The notes under the pieces: generated by a model | The model's input: the letters and a program-made list of their open reading frames with translations, nothing else | Database searches by the model: none | Told to the model about the DNA's origin: nothing | Position numbers and translations under genes: made by a program | Part shown: piece by piece, positions 23,712 to 31,964 of the stretch | Layout: every line of letters starts with the position of its first letter | Position numbering within the stretch: the stretch's first letter is position 1 | Source: Streptomyces purpureus | GTDB lineage: Bacteria > Actinomycetota > Actinomycetes > Streptomycetales > Streptomycetaceae | DNA: 36,882 bases | Direction: 5' to 3' | Assembly (NCBI RefSeq): GCF_014648195.1 | Contig: NZ_BMQQ01000001.1 | Coordinates: 87,902 to 124,783 of the forward strand

Positions 23712-25583
23712 TCACCAGCCCATGACGCCCTTGAGATAGATCGGGAAGAGCAGGACGGCGAGCGCGAGCGGCAGCAGCGTCGCCGCGCCCGCCAGCAGGG
23801 GGAGCCCGGCGGTGCGCAGGGCCCGGTGGAAGCGGACCCGCGCCGCGCGGGCCGTCTCGGCGACGTGCAGCAGCGAGACGGTGAGGGTGACGACGGAGTA
23901 CGACAGCGAGCCGAGGATGCACAGGAAGACATAGCCCGCCGCCGGGCCGGTCAGCTCGCCGTACACGGCCGCGCACGACAGCGCCGTGGTGATCAGCAGA
24001 TAGGGGGCGACCAGCCGCAGCGGCAGCGGTTCGAGACCGTCACGGGTCTTCGGGGTGACCTTGAACGTCACCGGCCGCGGCCGCAGCTTCTGCACCAGCG
24101 CGGCGCCCACACCCCAGGCGACGAACGGCCAGCGGGCGAGGCCGAACAGCCAGCTCTCCCAGCTCAGCACAGGCGCGTCGACCGGCCGCAGCAGCCCGCG
24201 GCGGCGCATCACCATCGTCAGCAGCACCAGCCACACCGACATGGCCCAGAAGTGCACGAGGAAACCGAAGTAGTTGACGTTGATCCAGGGCAGTCCGGTG
24301 ACAGCGGCGATCGGCGGCAGCGCGAGACCGGCCGTGGTGGTGACCGCGAGCAGCGGGTAGTACGAGAGGGCGAAGCCGAAGCGCAGCCGCAGCCGGCCCG
24401 GCATCCGGCTCAGATGGCGCGGCAGCATCCCGAAGAGCATCACGGCGAGAGAGCGCGACCACTGGAACTCCTGCGTCGCCATCGCGGCGAAGGTGATCGG
24501 CCCGTCGCCGTGCGCCTCGGCGTCGATGGCGAACGCGCCGTGCCAGCCGGCCGAGTTCAGCAGGAAGGTGGTGGAGAAGTCCTCCGCGAGCTCGGGCCCG
24601 AGACCGCCGATGTCACGCAGCGCCCGGGTGCGTACGGCGTAGTGGGAGCCGATGCAGAGCGGGGCGAGGCCCTCGGAGTGGCCGAGCTGGACGGCGCCGT
24701 GGAAGACGGCCTCGCGGTGCAGCCGGCCGCGCGCCGACCACGAGGCGTCGGCGTTGGCGTCGCAGATGCTGGGGGCGGCGACATAGCCGATCGCCGGGTC
24801 GGCGAAGGGGCGGATGATCTCGCTGAGGTAGTGCGGGTGGGGCACGTGGTCGCAGTCGAGCTGGGCGACGACGTCGTAGTCCTCGTAGCCCCAACGGTCG
24901 TAGAAGTAGGCGAGGTTGCCCTCTTTGCAGCGGGTGCGGCGGGGCCAGGTCGCCCGGTGGTAGTCTGCCAGGCCCCGGCGGCACGACAGGCCGACGCCGC
25001 GCTCGTGGCACCAGGCGATGATCTCGTCGTCGGGGTCCTCGTCGCACAGCCAGACGTCGTAGCTGTACGGGAAGGACTGGGCGAGCATCGCCTCCAGGGT
25101 GGTCCGGGCGATCGGCCACCCCTCCGAGGGCGCCCGGGTCACCACGAAGGCCGTGCGCAGCTGCGGTACCGCCACGGCCGGGTTGAAGTGGCGCAGCCGC
25201 ACGGCCGCGACCAGGAAGTGCAGCGGCAGCAGGGCCAGATAGAGCAGAAGGGCGCTGTTGACGGCGAGACCGACCCAGCCCACCCGGTGCTCGGGCCGCA
25301 GCCACCAGGTCCAGAACCAGACGAGGCCGACGAGCCACCCCGCGGTCAGCACCGTCACCGTGACGCGGTCGAGGCGGGAGAGCCGCGGGACGAAACTCGT
25401 CGGCCCGGTCCGCAGACTGCGCGGAGGGAGCGCGAACGTGGGCCCGTCGGGCGGGACCCGGACCACGTTGCCTTCGGACAGGCGGTGGATCTGGTCGGCG
25501 AGTGAGCCGGGGGGCCGCTCGTCGGTCGTGGTGGTCGTGGGGGGAACGGTGGCGGGGACAGGACGGGGGGCGGCCTGCGTCAT
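23712..25583 (-). CDS. Cellulose-synthase-like family 2 glycosyltransferase, membrane-bound, 623 aa
   Basis: Probable processive synthase of a beta-linked exopolysaccharide at the cell membrane. Two membrane helices (about 75-95 and 108-128) precede the GT2 domain. Acidic motifs are readable: CDEDPDD (180-186), QLDCDH (241-246, the DxD) and LAEDFSTT (332-339, equivalent to TED). The usual QxxRW product-binding motif reads QEFQW (371-375), so Gln replaces Arg. At least five further helices follow, ending IYLKGVMGW. The N-terminal 60 residues are Pro/Thr-rich and cytosolic. ATG 25583 has GGAG upstream. It is second in the operon after the UDP-xylose synthase, with a 12-bp hairpin in the gap. 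No PilZ domain is seen, so cyclic-di-GMP control through this protein is unlikely. The polymer's identity is not readable. Confidence 0.88.
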   Translation of the reverse strand: MTQAAPRPVPATVPPTTTTTDERPPGSLADQIHRLSEGNVVRVPPDGPTFALPPRSLRTGPTSFVPRLSRLDRVTVTVLTAGWLVGLVWFWTWWLRPEHRVGWVGLAVNSALLLYLALLPLHFLVAAVRLRHFNPAVAVPQLRTAFVVTRAPSEGWPIARTTLEAMLAQSFPYSYDVWLCDEDPDDEIIAWCHERGVGLSCRRGLADYHRATWPRRTRCKEGNLAYFYDRWGYEDYDVVAQLDCDHVPHPHYLSEIIRPFADPAIGYVAAPSICDANADASWSARGRLHREAVFHGAVQLGHSEGLAPLCIGSHYAVRTRALRDIGGLGPELAEDFSTTFLLNSAGWHGAFAIDAEAHGDGPITFAAMATQEFQWSRSLAVMLFGMLPRHLSRMPGRLRLRFGFALSYYPLLAVTTTAGLALPPIAAVTGLPWINVNYFGFLVHFWAMSVWLVLLTMVMRRRGLLRPVDAPVLSWESWLFGLARWPFVAWGVGAALVQKLRPRPVTFKVTPKTRDGLEPLPLRLVAPYLLITTALSCAAVYGELTGPAAGYVFLCILGSLSYSVVTLTVSLLHVAETARAARVRFHRALRTAGLPLLAGAATLLPLALAVLLFPIYLKGVMGW

Positions 25584-25610
25584 GGGTGCGTGCTCCGGAG
25601 GGTGTCTGCT

Positions 25611-25643
25611 GCCGGGGCCGCCGGGTCCGTCGGCGGCCCCGGC
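25611..25643 (-). promoter_or_regulatory. Perfect 12-bp hairpin between UDP-xylose synthase and GT2 genes
   Basis: GCCGGGGCCGCC (25611-25622) and GGCGGCCCCGGC (25632-25643) are exact reverse complements with a nine-base loop. It lies in the 105-base gap, 28 bases upstream of the GT2 start. No T-tract follows on the minus strand. It may be a partial terminator or mRNA-stabilising element that sets different levels for the two genes. Confidence 0.55.
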
Positions 25644-25688
25644 GGCTCTTCGGGGCGGTGGGCCCGGCCGGGACCCGCCGCACGGGGC

Positions 25689-26681
<993 letters not shown>

Positions 26682-26892
26682 GGTCCATCTCCATGAATGC
26701 GGGAGGCGAAAGGGAAAGCGGCTCTCGGGGAACCGCATGAAAAGCATATGGGCGGATATGAGGTCAGCCCGGAACGCAATCGGAGACGTGCGCTGTTCGG
26801 CCGCTACCCGAAAGGGTGGGTGCGGCATCCGCCGTGCCGCCCGGGCCCCGGAGTTTCGGGGCGCACGGGCGGCAGGGGTCTGTGACGCCTAT

Positions 26893-26913
26893 ACGAGCGC
26901 ATCACCCGCTCGT
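26893..26913. promoter_or_regulatory. Inverted repeat in the non-coding region
   Basis: ACGAGCG (26893-26899) and CGCTCGT (26907-26913) pair exactly around a seven-base spacer, about 210 bases upstream of the UDP-xylose synthase start. It could be an operator or a small hairpin; nothing nearby identifies a regulator. Confidence 0.3.
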
Positions 26914-27192
26914 GTGAAGAGACGCCTTGCGCGCGTCGCGCGAACGGCGGCGGGCCGGGCCCGGACCGGTGCGGCGCGGGCCCGCAGGGGCGGTCTCTGA
27001 GGGGGCCATGGGGCGTGCGACAGCACGGGGCACCCAGGGCGTCCAGGGCCCCCACGGCGGCCGTCGCGTCGCCACGGCGTTCCCAGGGCGTTCACTGCGG
27101 CCGCCGGGAAACCGTCGTCCAGGCACGGGAATCGAACGGCTCGTCATCGGCGGCGGGGGCGCGGGCGGCCCGGCGGGCGGGAGGTGCGACGC

Positions 27193-27212
27193 GGCGCTGA
27201 GCCCTCAGCGCC
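27193..27212. terminator. Strong hairpin, 8-bp stem with GCCC loop
   Basis: GGCGCTGA (27193-27200) and TCAGCGCC (27205-27212) are exact reverse complements around GCCC. It is about 175 bases beyond the GNAT stop in the minus direction, downstream of the hairpin at 27357-27383, so it may be a back-up terminator. The 12-mer GGAGGTGCGACG lies directly beside it, as it does beside the other hairpin. Confidence 0.5.
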
Positions 27213-27356
27213 ACGACCGCCGGCTCGCCGAGGCGGTGGCGCCGGCCGCGGCGTTGGGCGACTGCCTCGCGGCCGCCGAGGCGGTGCCCCGGCCTGGGCG
27301 GCGGGGACGCGGGCGGCCCCGCGCGCCGCCGCCGGCCCGGCTCGCCGGAGGTGCGA

Positions 27357-27383
27357 CGGAGGCGCTCGGCCCTCGGGCCTCCG
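27357..27383 (-). terminator. Terminator directly after the GNAT gene
   Basis: CGGAGGC (27357-27363) and GCCTCCG (27377-27383) pair exactly over a 13-base loop that can fold further (GGCCC/GGGCC). It starts three bases after the GNAT stop codon in the minus direction, so it most likely ends that transcript. Confidence 0.6.
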
Positions 27384-27386
27384 GCC

Positions 27387-28250
27387 TCAGCCCAGTTCGA
27401 GCGTGGTCACCCCGAAGACCCGCTCGGTGGCGACCGGGCGGATCGGGCCCGTGTACATCCGGGCCGTCGCGAACGAAGGCTCCAGGCCCCTGGACGTGGC
27501 GAGGCGGACCGCCGCGGTGTGGGGGTCCGGCACGTCGACCGCGATACCCGGCACCCCCCACACGGCCGCCTCCGCCGCCAGCGCGTCCAGGAGCGCCGCC
27601 GCGTCGTCCGCCGTGTCGGCGAACAGCGGGCCCACCCGGGCCTCCGTGCGGGCCGGGCGGATCACCCCGTACCCGGTCAGCCGGCCGCCGGAGATCCGGG
27701 CCAGCGCGCGGTGCCCGGGGGCGGTGAGCCACGACTTCAGGAAGCGGGCGCGTTCGCCGGGGTGGCACACGCTGTCGTACGCGGCGACGGCGTCCAGGCC
27801 GGCCTCCTTCGCCGGGACGACGCCCGGCGCCGCCGCGACGGCCGGGAACGAGCCGACGTACCGGGTCGTGCGGTAGGCCAGTTCGAACCCCGAGCGGCGG
27901 TAGTTGTCCTGCTGCGCGGGGACCCCGTCCAGGCCGACCGTACGGTCCCCGGCGTGGCGCAGCGCCGCCCGCCAGGTGGCCAGGCCCAGGCCGCGGCCCC
28001 GCAGGTCCGGGCGGACCAGGTAGAAGCCCAGGAAGGCGTAGGTGTCGGTGTAGTTGACGACCGAGACCGCGGAGACCGGCTCTCCGTCGATCCGGCCGAG
28101 GAAGAAGCCCTCGGGGTCCTGCGCGAAGAAGGACTCCGCGTCGAGAAGACCGGGGTTCCAGCCCTCGTCCGCCGCCCAGGCGGTGACCTGGGCCCAGTCG
28201 CCGGGCGTCGCCCGGTCCACGGTGAGCGGTGCGGGGGGTGTACGCGTCAT
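27387..28250 (-). CDS. GNAT-family N-acetyltransferase with YitH/HolE-like C-terminal domain, 287 aa
   Basis: An acetyl-CoA-dependent acyltransferase of unknown substrate. Residues 8-125 form a GNAT domain: the acetyl-CoA site is visible as FYLVRPDLRGRGLGLATW, followed by NYRRSGFELAYRT. The second half (SWLTAPGHRALARISGGRLT, RPARTEARVGPLFADTADDA, VPDPHTAAVRLATSRGLEP) matches the C-terminal GNAT-like domain found in YitH/HolE-type proteins, so it is a two-domain enzyme. ATG 28250 has GGAGG eight bases upstream. It is transcribed away from the biosynthetic cluster, sharing a 248-base divergent region with it. It could be self-resistance or tailoring for that cluster, but orientation and its own terminator make an unrelated gene equally likely. 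Confidence 0.82.
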   Translation of the reverse strand: MTRTPPAPLTVDRATPGDWAQVTAWAADEGWNPGLLDAESFFAQDPEGFFLGRIDGEPVSAVSVVNYTDTYAFLGFYLVRPDLRGRGLGLATWRAALRHAGDRTVGLDGVPAQQDNYRRSGFELAYRTTRYVGSFPAVAAAPGVVPAKEAGLDAVAAYDSVCHPGERARFLKSWLTAPGHRALARISGGRLTGYGVIRPARTEARVGPLFADTADDAAALLDALAAEAAVWGVPGIAVDVPDPHTAAVRLATSRGLEPSFATARMYTGPIRPVATERVFGVTTLELG

Positions 28251-28400
28251 GGTGATCGCCTCCGCCCGGATCGTCGCAGAACGGCCCGTCACCGGACCAC
28301 CGCCCGCCCACCGGAGGGTCGGTCTTTCGGCCATTTCCGCTCCCGAAGCGGGTCGCCGGGAAGCCACCGGCCGTCCATGCCCGGGTCACGACCAGCGCGT

Positions 28401-28422
28401 AACCGGCCCACAACCGGCCCAC
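28401..28422. repeat. Tandem 11-bp repeat in the divergent promoter region of the biosynthetic cluster
   Basis: AACCGGCCCAC occurs twice back to back (28401-28411 and 28412-28422), and a third copy begins (AACCAGCG, from 28423). It lies about 80 bases upstream of the monooxygenase start, close to where a -35 box would be if TACGCT at 28436-28441 is a -10. Direct repeats with a period near one helical turn upstream of cluster genes are typical of SARP-type activator sites, so this may be an activator binding site; that is inference. Confidence 0.4.
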
Positions 28423-28498
28423 AACCAGCGGTTCTTACGCTCACGGCACATTCCTCGGCGGACGCTCTGCCGCCGGCTCTCCACACAGAGGAGATGTC

Positions 28499-29857
28499 TT
28501 GAGCCACAGAGATATCGAGCTGCTTGCCATCGGCGCCGGCCCGGCCAACCTCGCCCTGGCCGTCGCGCTGGAGGAAATGGCTCCGGCGAGTCTGGCCCGC
28601 GACTCGCTCATCATCGAGCAGCAGGACGGCATCGTCTGGCAGCCGGGCATGCTGCTGCCCTGGAGCCAGAGCCAGGTGTCCTTCCTGAAGGACCTGGTCA
28701 CCCTCCGCAACCCGGTCAGCAAGTACTCGTTCATCAACTACCTGCACGACCAGAGCCGGCTGGACGACTTCATCAACCTCGGTACGTTCACCCCGTACCG
28801 CAGCGAGATATCCCAGTACCTGCGCTGGGTCGCGGAATCCCTCGAGAAGGTCCGCATCGAGTACGGCCGGCGGGCCGTGCGCGTCGAGCCGCTGCTCGAC
28901 GCCGACGGGACGCCCGGCAGCTGGCTGGTGCACCTCGCCGACGGCTCCACGATCGCCTGCCGCTACCTCGTCATCGGCGCCGGACGTGACGCGAACATCC
29001 CCGACGTCCTCAAGGACGTCGACCCGGGCCGCTACATCCACAGCACCGAGTTCCTCACCCGCACCGACGAGCTCGACGCGCTGGCGCCCAAGCGGGTGAT
29101 CGTCGTCGGCGGCGCGCAGAGCGCGGCCGAGATGCTGTGGACGGCGTACCAACGCTACCCCGAGGCCGAGTGCACCATGGTGATGCGCTCGATCGGTCTG
29201 TCCACCTACGACGGCAGCAAGTTCACCAACGAACTCTTCTACCCGTCCTTCATCGACGAGTTCCACGCCTCGCGGCCCGAGGCGCGGGCGCAGATGCTGT
29301 CCGAGATGCACCGGGCCAACTACGCCGGTCTCGCGCCGTCGCTGCTGGACTCCATGTACCGCCAGATGTACCTGGAGAAGCTGGACGGCACCCAGCGGCT
29401 GCACATGGTCACCCTCTCCGACATCACGGCCGCCCGCTCCGACGAGGACGAGGTCGTGCTCACCCTGTCGGACCGGCGCGACGGATCCGTCAGGGAACTC
29501 GCTGGCGACGTGGTCCTGCTCGGCACCGGATTCGTCCGGGACATGCCGGCGATGGTGCGCGGCTTCGGCGCGGCCCTCGGCCTGGACTCCCTCACCGTGG
29601 ACCGCAACTACCTGCTGCAGACCGGTGCTTCCGGCCCCACCTCGGCGCTGTGCTACCTGCAGGGCGTCAACGAGGCCACCCACGGCATCGCCGACTCGCT
29701 GCTCAGCGTGCTGGCTGCCCGCTCGGGCGAGATCACCACCGACATCCTCCGCCGCCGCGCGGGCGTACGCCCCACCTCGGCGACCCCTTCCCACACCTCC
29801 GCGGACGCGGACGAGAACACCGAAGAGGAGGCTCCGGCATGGAGCTACGCGGGCTAG
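28499..29857 (+). CDS. L-lysine/L-ornithine N-monooxygenase-type flavoenzyme, 452 aa
   Basis: FAD- and NADPH-dependent N-hydroxylase of the SidA/IucD/PvdA family, hydroxylating the side-chain amine of lysine or ornithine. FAD motif GAGPANLALA (12-21), the family-typical WQPGMLLPWSQSQVSFLKDL, NADPH-binding VIVVGGAQSAAEML, and the late GTGFVRDMP are present; the length is normal. The start is TTG 28499, preceded by GAGGAG; the nearby ATG 28494 hits a stop at once. A disordered tail (about 425-452) overlaps the next gene by 19 bases. Without siderophore synthetase genes next to it, and followed at once by a cupin and a MetRS-like enzyme, it corresponds to the lysine-N6-hydroxylases of hydrazine pathways (Spb38, Tri26, PyrM). 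Lysine is inferred from that context, not read from residues. Confidence 0.9.
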   Translation: MSHRDIELLAIGAGPANLALAVALEEMAPASLARDSLIIEQQDGIVWQPGMLLPWSQSQVSFLKDLVTLRNPVSKYSFINYLHDQSRLDDFINLGTFTPYRSEISQYLRWVAESLEKVRIEYGRRAVRVEPLLDADGTPGSWLVHLADGSTIACRYLVIGAGRDANIPDVLKDVDPGRYIHSTEFLTRTDELDALAPKRVIVVGGAQSAAEMLWTAYQRYPEAECTMVMRSIGLSTYDGSKFTNELFYPSFIDEFHASRPEARAQMLSEMHRANYAGLAPSLLDSMYRQMYLEKLDGTQRLHMVTLSDITAARSDEDEVVLTLSDRRDGSVRELAGDVVLLGTGFVRDMPAMVRGFGAALGLDSLTVDRNYLLQTGASGPTSALCYLQGVNEATHGIADSLLSVLAARSGEITTDILRRRAGVRPTSATPSHTSADADENTEEEAPAWSYAG

Positions 29858-30207
29858 ACCGTCAGAACCTGAAGCACGAGAACGGCCTGGACGCCCAGCG
29901 TCTGGTGCCCTGGCCGGCGCTCAACGCCCCCTTCGAGGGCTCCTGGTGTGTGATCCGCCCCGGCACCGCCTCGACGCCGCACGCCCACCACGAGTACGAG
30001 ATATTCATCGCGGTCAAGGGCGAGGCGTTCCTGGAGTCCCAGGGCGAGCGCACCCCGTTCGTCACCGGCGACATCGTGCACTTCCCGCCCGGCATCGAGC
30101 ACCGCGTGGTCAACGAGTCCGGTGAGGACTTCGAGATGTACAGCGTCTGGTGGGACCTGGAGATGACCGAGAAGTTCGCCGCCCGCCACGGGGAGAGAGC
30201 GTCATGA
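29839..30207 (+). CDS. Single-domain cupin, probable N-N bond-forming component, 122 aa
   Basis: A small metal-dependent beta-barrel. Metal ligands read as His48, His50 and Glu54 (TPHAHHEYEIF) and His88 (FPPGIEHRVVN), matching both cupin motifs. In known hydrazine synthetases a cupin domain rearranges the ester of N6-hydroxylysine and a second amino acid to form the N-N bond, and it is fused to a MetRS-like domain. Here it is a separate protein whose stop overlaps the MetRS-like start (ATGA), so equal, coupled synthesis is expected. ATG 29839 lies inside the monooxygenase 3' end. No signal peptide is present. A generic cupin isomerase or dioxygenase is the alternative, but the neighbours favour the hydrazine role. 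Confidence 0.8.
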   Translation: MELRGLDRQNLKHENGLDAQRLVPWPALNAPFEGSWCVIRPGTASTPHAHHEYEIFIAVKGEAFLESQGERTPFVTGDIVHFPPGIEHRVVNESGEDFEMYSVWWDLEMTEKFAARHGERAS

Positions 30208-31832
30208 CCGACGGCAGCCAGCGCCGTACCGTCATCATCGCCCCGCCTCCGACGCCCAACGGCGACCTGCACACCGGACACCTCGCCGGCCCCTTCCTCG
30301 CCGGCGACGTCTACGCCCGCTACCTGCGCGCCTCCGGCCGCCCGGTCATCTACACCAGCGGCACCGACGACAGCCAGACCTATGTCGTGGCGAGCGCCCG
30401 GCGCGCCGGTACGACCCCCGAGGCGCTGGCCGCCACATCCTGGGAGCAGATCCGCACCACCCTGGACGCGGCCGGGATCTCCGTCGACGGGTTCGCCCCC
30501 TTCGACAAGGGCTACCGCCAGACCGTCCTGGACTTCGTCACGGACCTGCACACCGCCGGCGCCTTCAAGCTCAAGACGGTCCGGCTGCCCTACGTGGAGG
30601 CCACCGGCGAGTTCCTGATGGAAGGCCTCGTCGCCGGCGACTGCCCGGTCTGCCTGCTGGAGAGCCGCGGCGGACTGTGCGAGTCCTGCGGCCACCCGAA
30701 CAACTTCGACGAGCTGCTGCGGCCGCGCTCCACCACCGACCCGGACGCCCAGGTCACCCACCGCGAGGTGGAGATCCTGGTGCTGCCCATGGAGGAGTAC
30801 CGCGTCCAGCTCGCCAACTACTACGCCAAGCACCGCCACATGCTGCGCCCGCACACCGCGCAACTGGTCCGCGAGGCGCTCGCCCGGCCGCTGCCGGACT
30901 TCCCCCTCACCTACCCGACCCCGTGGGGCATCGAGGCGCCGTTCCCCGAGACCCCCGGCCAGACCCTCAACGCCTGGGCCGAGGGCATGGCCGCCTCGAT
31001 GTACTGCACCTGGTGGGCCGCCGAGCAACTGGGCGACCACACCGACCGGTACGACGAGCACTGGCTCTCCGAACACGGCATCGATCTCGTCTACTTCCTC
31101 GGCTTCGACAACGTCTACTTCTGGGGAATGACGCACCTCGCCCTGCTGATGGCGCACGGGGACCGCTACATCGAGCCGCACGCCATCGTCTCGAACGAGT
31201 TCTACGAGCTGGAGAACGAGAAGTTCTCCACCAGTAAAGGCCATGTCGTCTGGGCCCGGGACCTCGTCGCCGAAGTCCCGCGCGACCTGGCCAAGTTCTA
31301 CCTCGCGCTCACCGCGCCGGAGCACTCCCGCACCAACTTCAGCCGCGCTGCCCTCGACGGCCTGGTCACCTCCCGGCTCGTGGACCCGTGGAACCGGCTC
31401 TCGGCCCGGCTGGACACGCTGCTCGCCGGCGTCTCCCGCGACGAGCCGCTGCCGGTCTCCCCGACCGGCGCCAAGGAAGCCGGCACCGTCGTCGAGCGGT
31501 TCCGCTCGCACTACGAGCTGCAGAGCTTCAGCCTGCACCGGGCGGCCGACCTGATCGTCGTCCACGTCGACCGGCTGCTGCAGCAGGCCGACCGTACGGA
31601 CGCCGGATCCCAGGTGGCGCTGGGCGACTTCACGCTCGCCGTACGGACACTGCTCGCGTGCGCCGCGCCGATCCTCGCCGACGTCGCGGCCCGGGCCGCC
31701 GAAGCCGGTGTGGATCTGGCGATCCCGGCCCGCTGCACCACCACGACATCGGTCCCGGCGCTGCACCTGCCGACCCTGTCCACCACCGTCGGGGCCGACG
31801 CCCCGGCCGCCCTGGCCGACGCCAGGGTCTGA
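30204..31832 (+). CDS. Methionyl-tRNA-synthetase-like enzyme, probable hydrazine synthetase adenylating/ester-forming part, 542 aa
   Basis: A class I aminoacyl-tRNA synthetase paralogue. The HIGH motif reads HTGH (23-26, in PNGDLHTGHLAG), GTDD (53-56) matches the MetRS GTDE element, the zinc knuckle has Cys147, Cys150, Cys159 and Cys162, and the KMSKS loop is KFSTS (340-344) followed by Lys. The C-terminal 170 residues are divergent from the usual anticodon-binding helices. In Spb40, Tri28 and PyrN the MetRS-like part activates an amino acid with ATP and esterifies it to N6-hydroxylysine; the adjacent cupin and monooxygenase point to the same role here. ATG 30204 overlaps the cupin stop. A resistant housekeeping-type MetRS is possible in principle, but the drifted KMSKS and the neighbours argue against it. 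Confidence 0.85.
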   Translation: MTDGSQRRTVIIAPPPTPNGDLHTGHLAGPFLAGDVYARYLRASGRPVIYTSGTDDSQTYVVASARRAGTTPEALAATSWEQIRTTLDAAGISVDGFAPFDKGYRQTVLDFVTDLHTAGAFKLKTVRLPYVEATGEFLMEGLVAGDCPVCLLESRGGLCESCGHPNNFDELLRPRSTTDPDAQVTHREVEILVLPMEEYRVQLANYYAKHRHMLRPHTAQLVREALARPLPDFPLTYPTPWGIEAPFPETPGQTLNAWAEGMAASMYCTWWAAEQLGDHTDRYDEHWLSEHGIDLVYFLGFDNVYFWGMTHLALLMAHGDRYIEPHAIVSNEFYELENEKFSTSKGHVVWARDLVAEVPRDLAKFYLALTAPEHSRTNFSRAALDGLVTSRLVDPWNRLSARLDTLLAGVSRDEPLPVSPTGAKEAGTVVERFRSHYELQSFSLHRAADLIVVHVDRLLQQADRTDAGSQVALGDFTLAVRTLLACAAPILADVAARAAEAGVDLAIPARCTTTTSVPALHLPTLSTTVGADAPAALADARV

Positions 31833-31842
31833 CGGCCGCGCC

Positions 31843-31874
31843 GGGCCCGGACCGCCTCCACCGGTCCGGGGCCC
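31843..31874 (+). terminator. Intercistronic hairpin between MetRS-like and MFS genes
   Basis: Bases 31843-31854 pair with 31862-31874 in a 12-bp stem with one bulged G (31871) and a seven-base loop. It starts 11 bases after the MetRS-like stop in a 132-base gap, the only sizeable gap within the cluster. It may end most transcripts after the first three genes or act as an attenuator; the MFS gene has its own strong ribosome site. Confidence 0.55.
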
Positions 31875-31964
31875 CGTCCCGGCCGGCCCGCCCGGCGCCC
31901 GGGCCCCCGCCCTGGTGCGCCCGCACCACCGTCCCCCCACCTGATGACCCATCCGAGGAGAAAC

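Larger units (their letters stand above)
26682..27356. other. Long GC-rich intergenic region without a recognisable gene
   Basis: About 675 bases between the UDP-xylose synthase and the GNAT terminator. Open frames in all six frames are low-complexity Arg/Pro/Gly/Ala strings with no homology signal. The first 120 bases next to the UDP-xylose synthase are comparatively AT-rich (for example CATATGGGCGGATATGAGG near 26742-26763) and probably hold that operon's promoter. Beyond lie an inverted repeat at 26893-26913, a strong hairpin at 27193-27212 and a duplicated 12-mer. No RNA gene could be folded with confidence. Confidence 0.5.

Noticed and set aside
27105..27150. tRNA T-loop-like string on the minus strand (GTTCGATTCCCG)
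   Set aside because: The flanking bases do not form the 5-bp T-stem, and no acceptor, anticodon or D arm can be folded around it, so neither a tRNA nor an attachment-site remnant is supported.
27205..28422. Long minus-strand open frame overlapping the GNAT gene
   Set aside because: It is an out-of-frame shadow with Arg/Gly/Pro-rich composition; the GNAT frame carries the acetyl-CoA motif and a ribosome site.
28499..29857. Siderophore biosynthesis as the role of the N-monooxygenase
   Set aside because: No siderophore synthetase, acyltransferase for hydroxamate formation in the same operon, or ferri-siderophore importer is seen; the cupin and MetRS-like partners fit hydrazine formation better.
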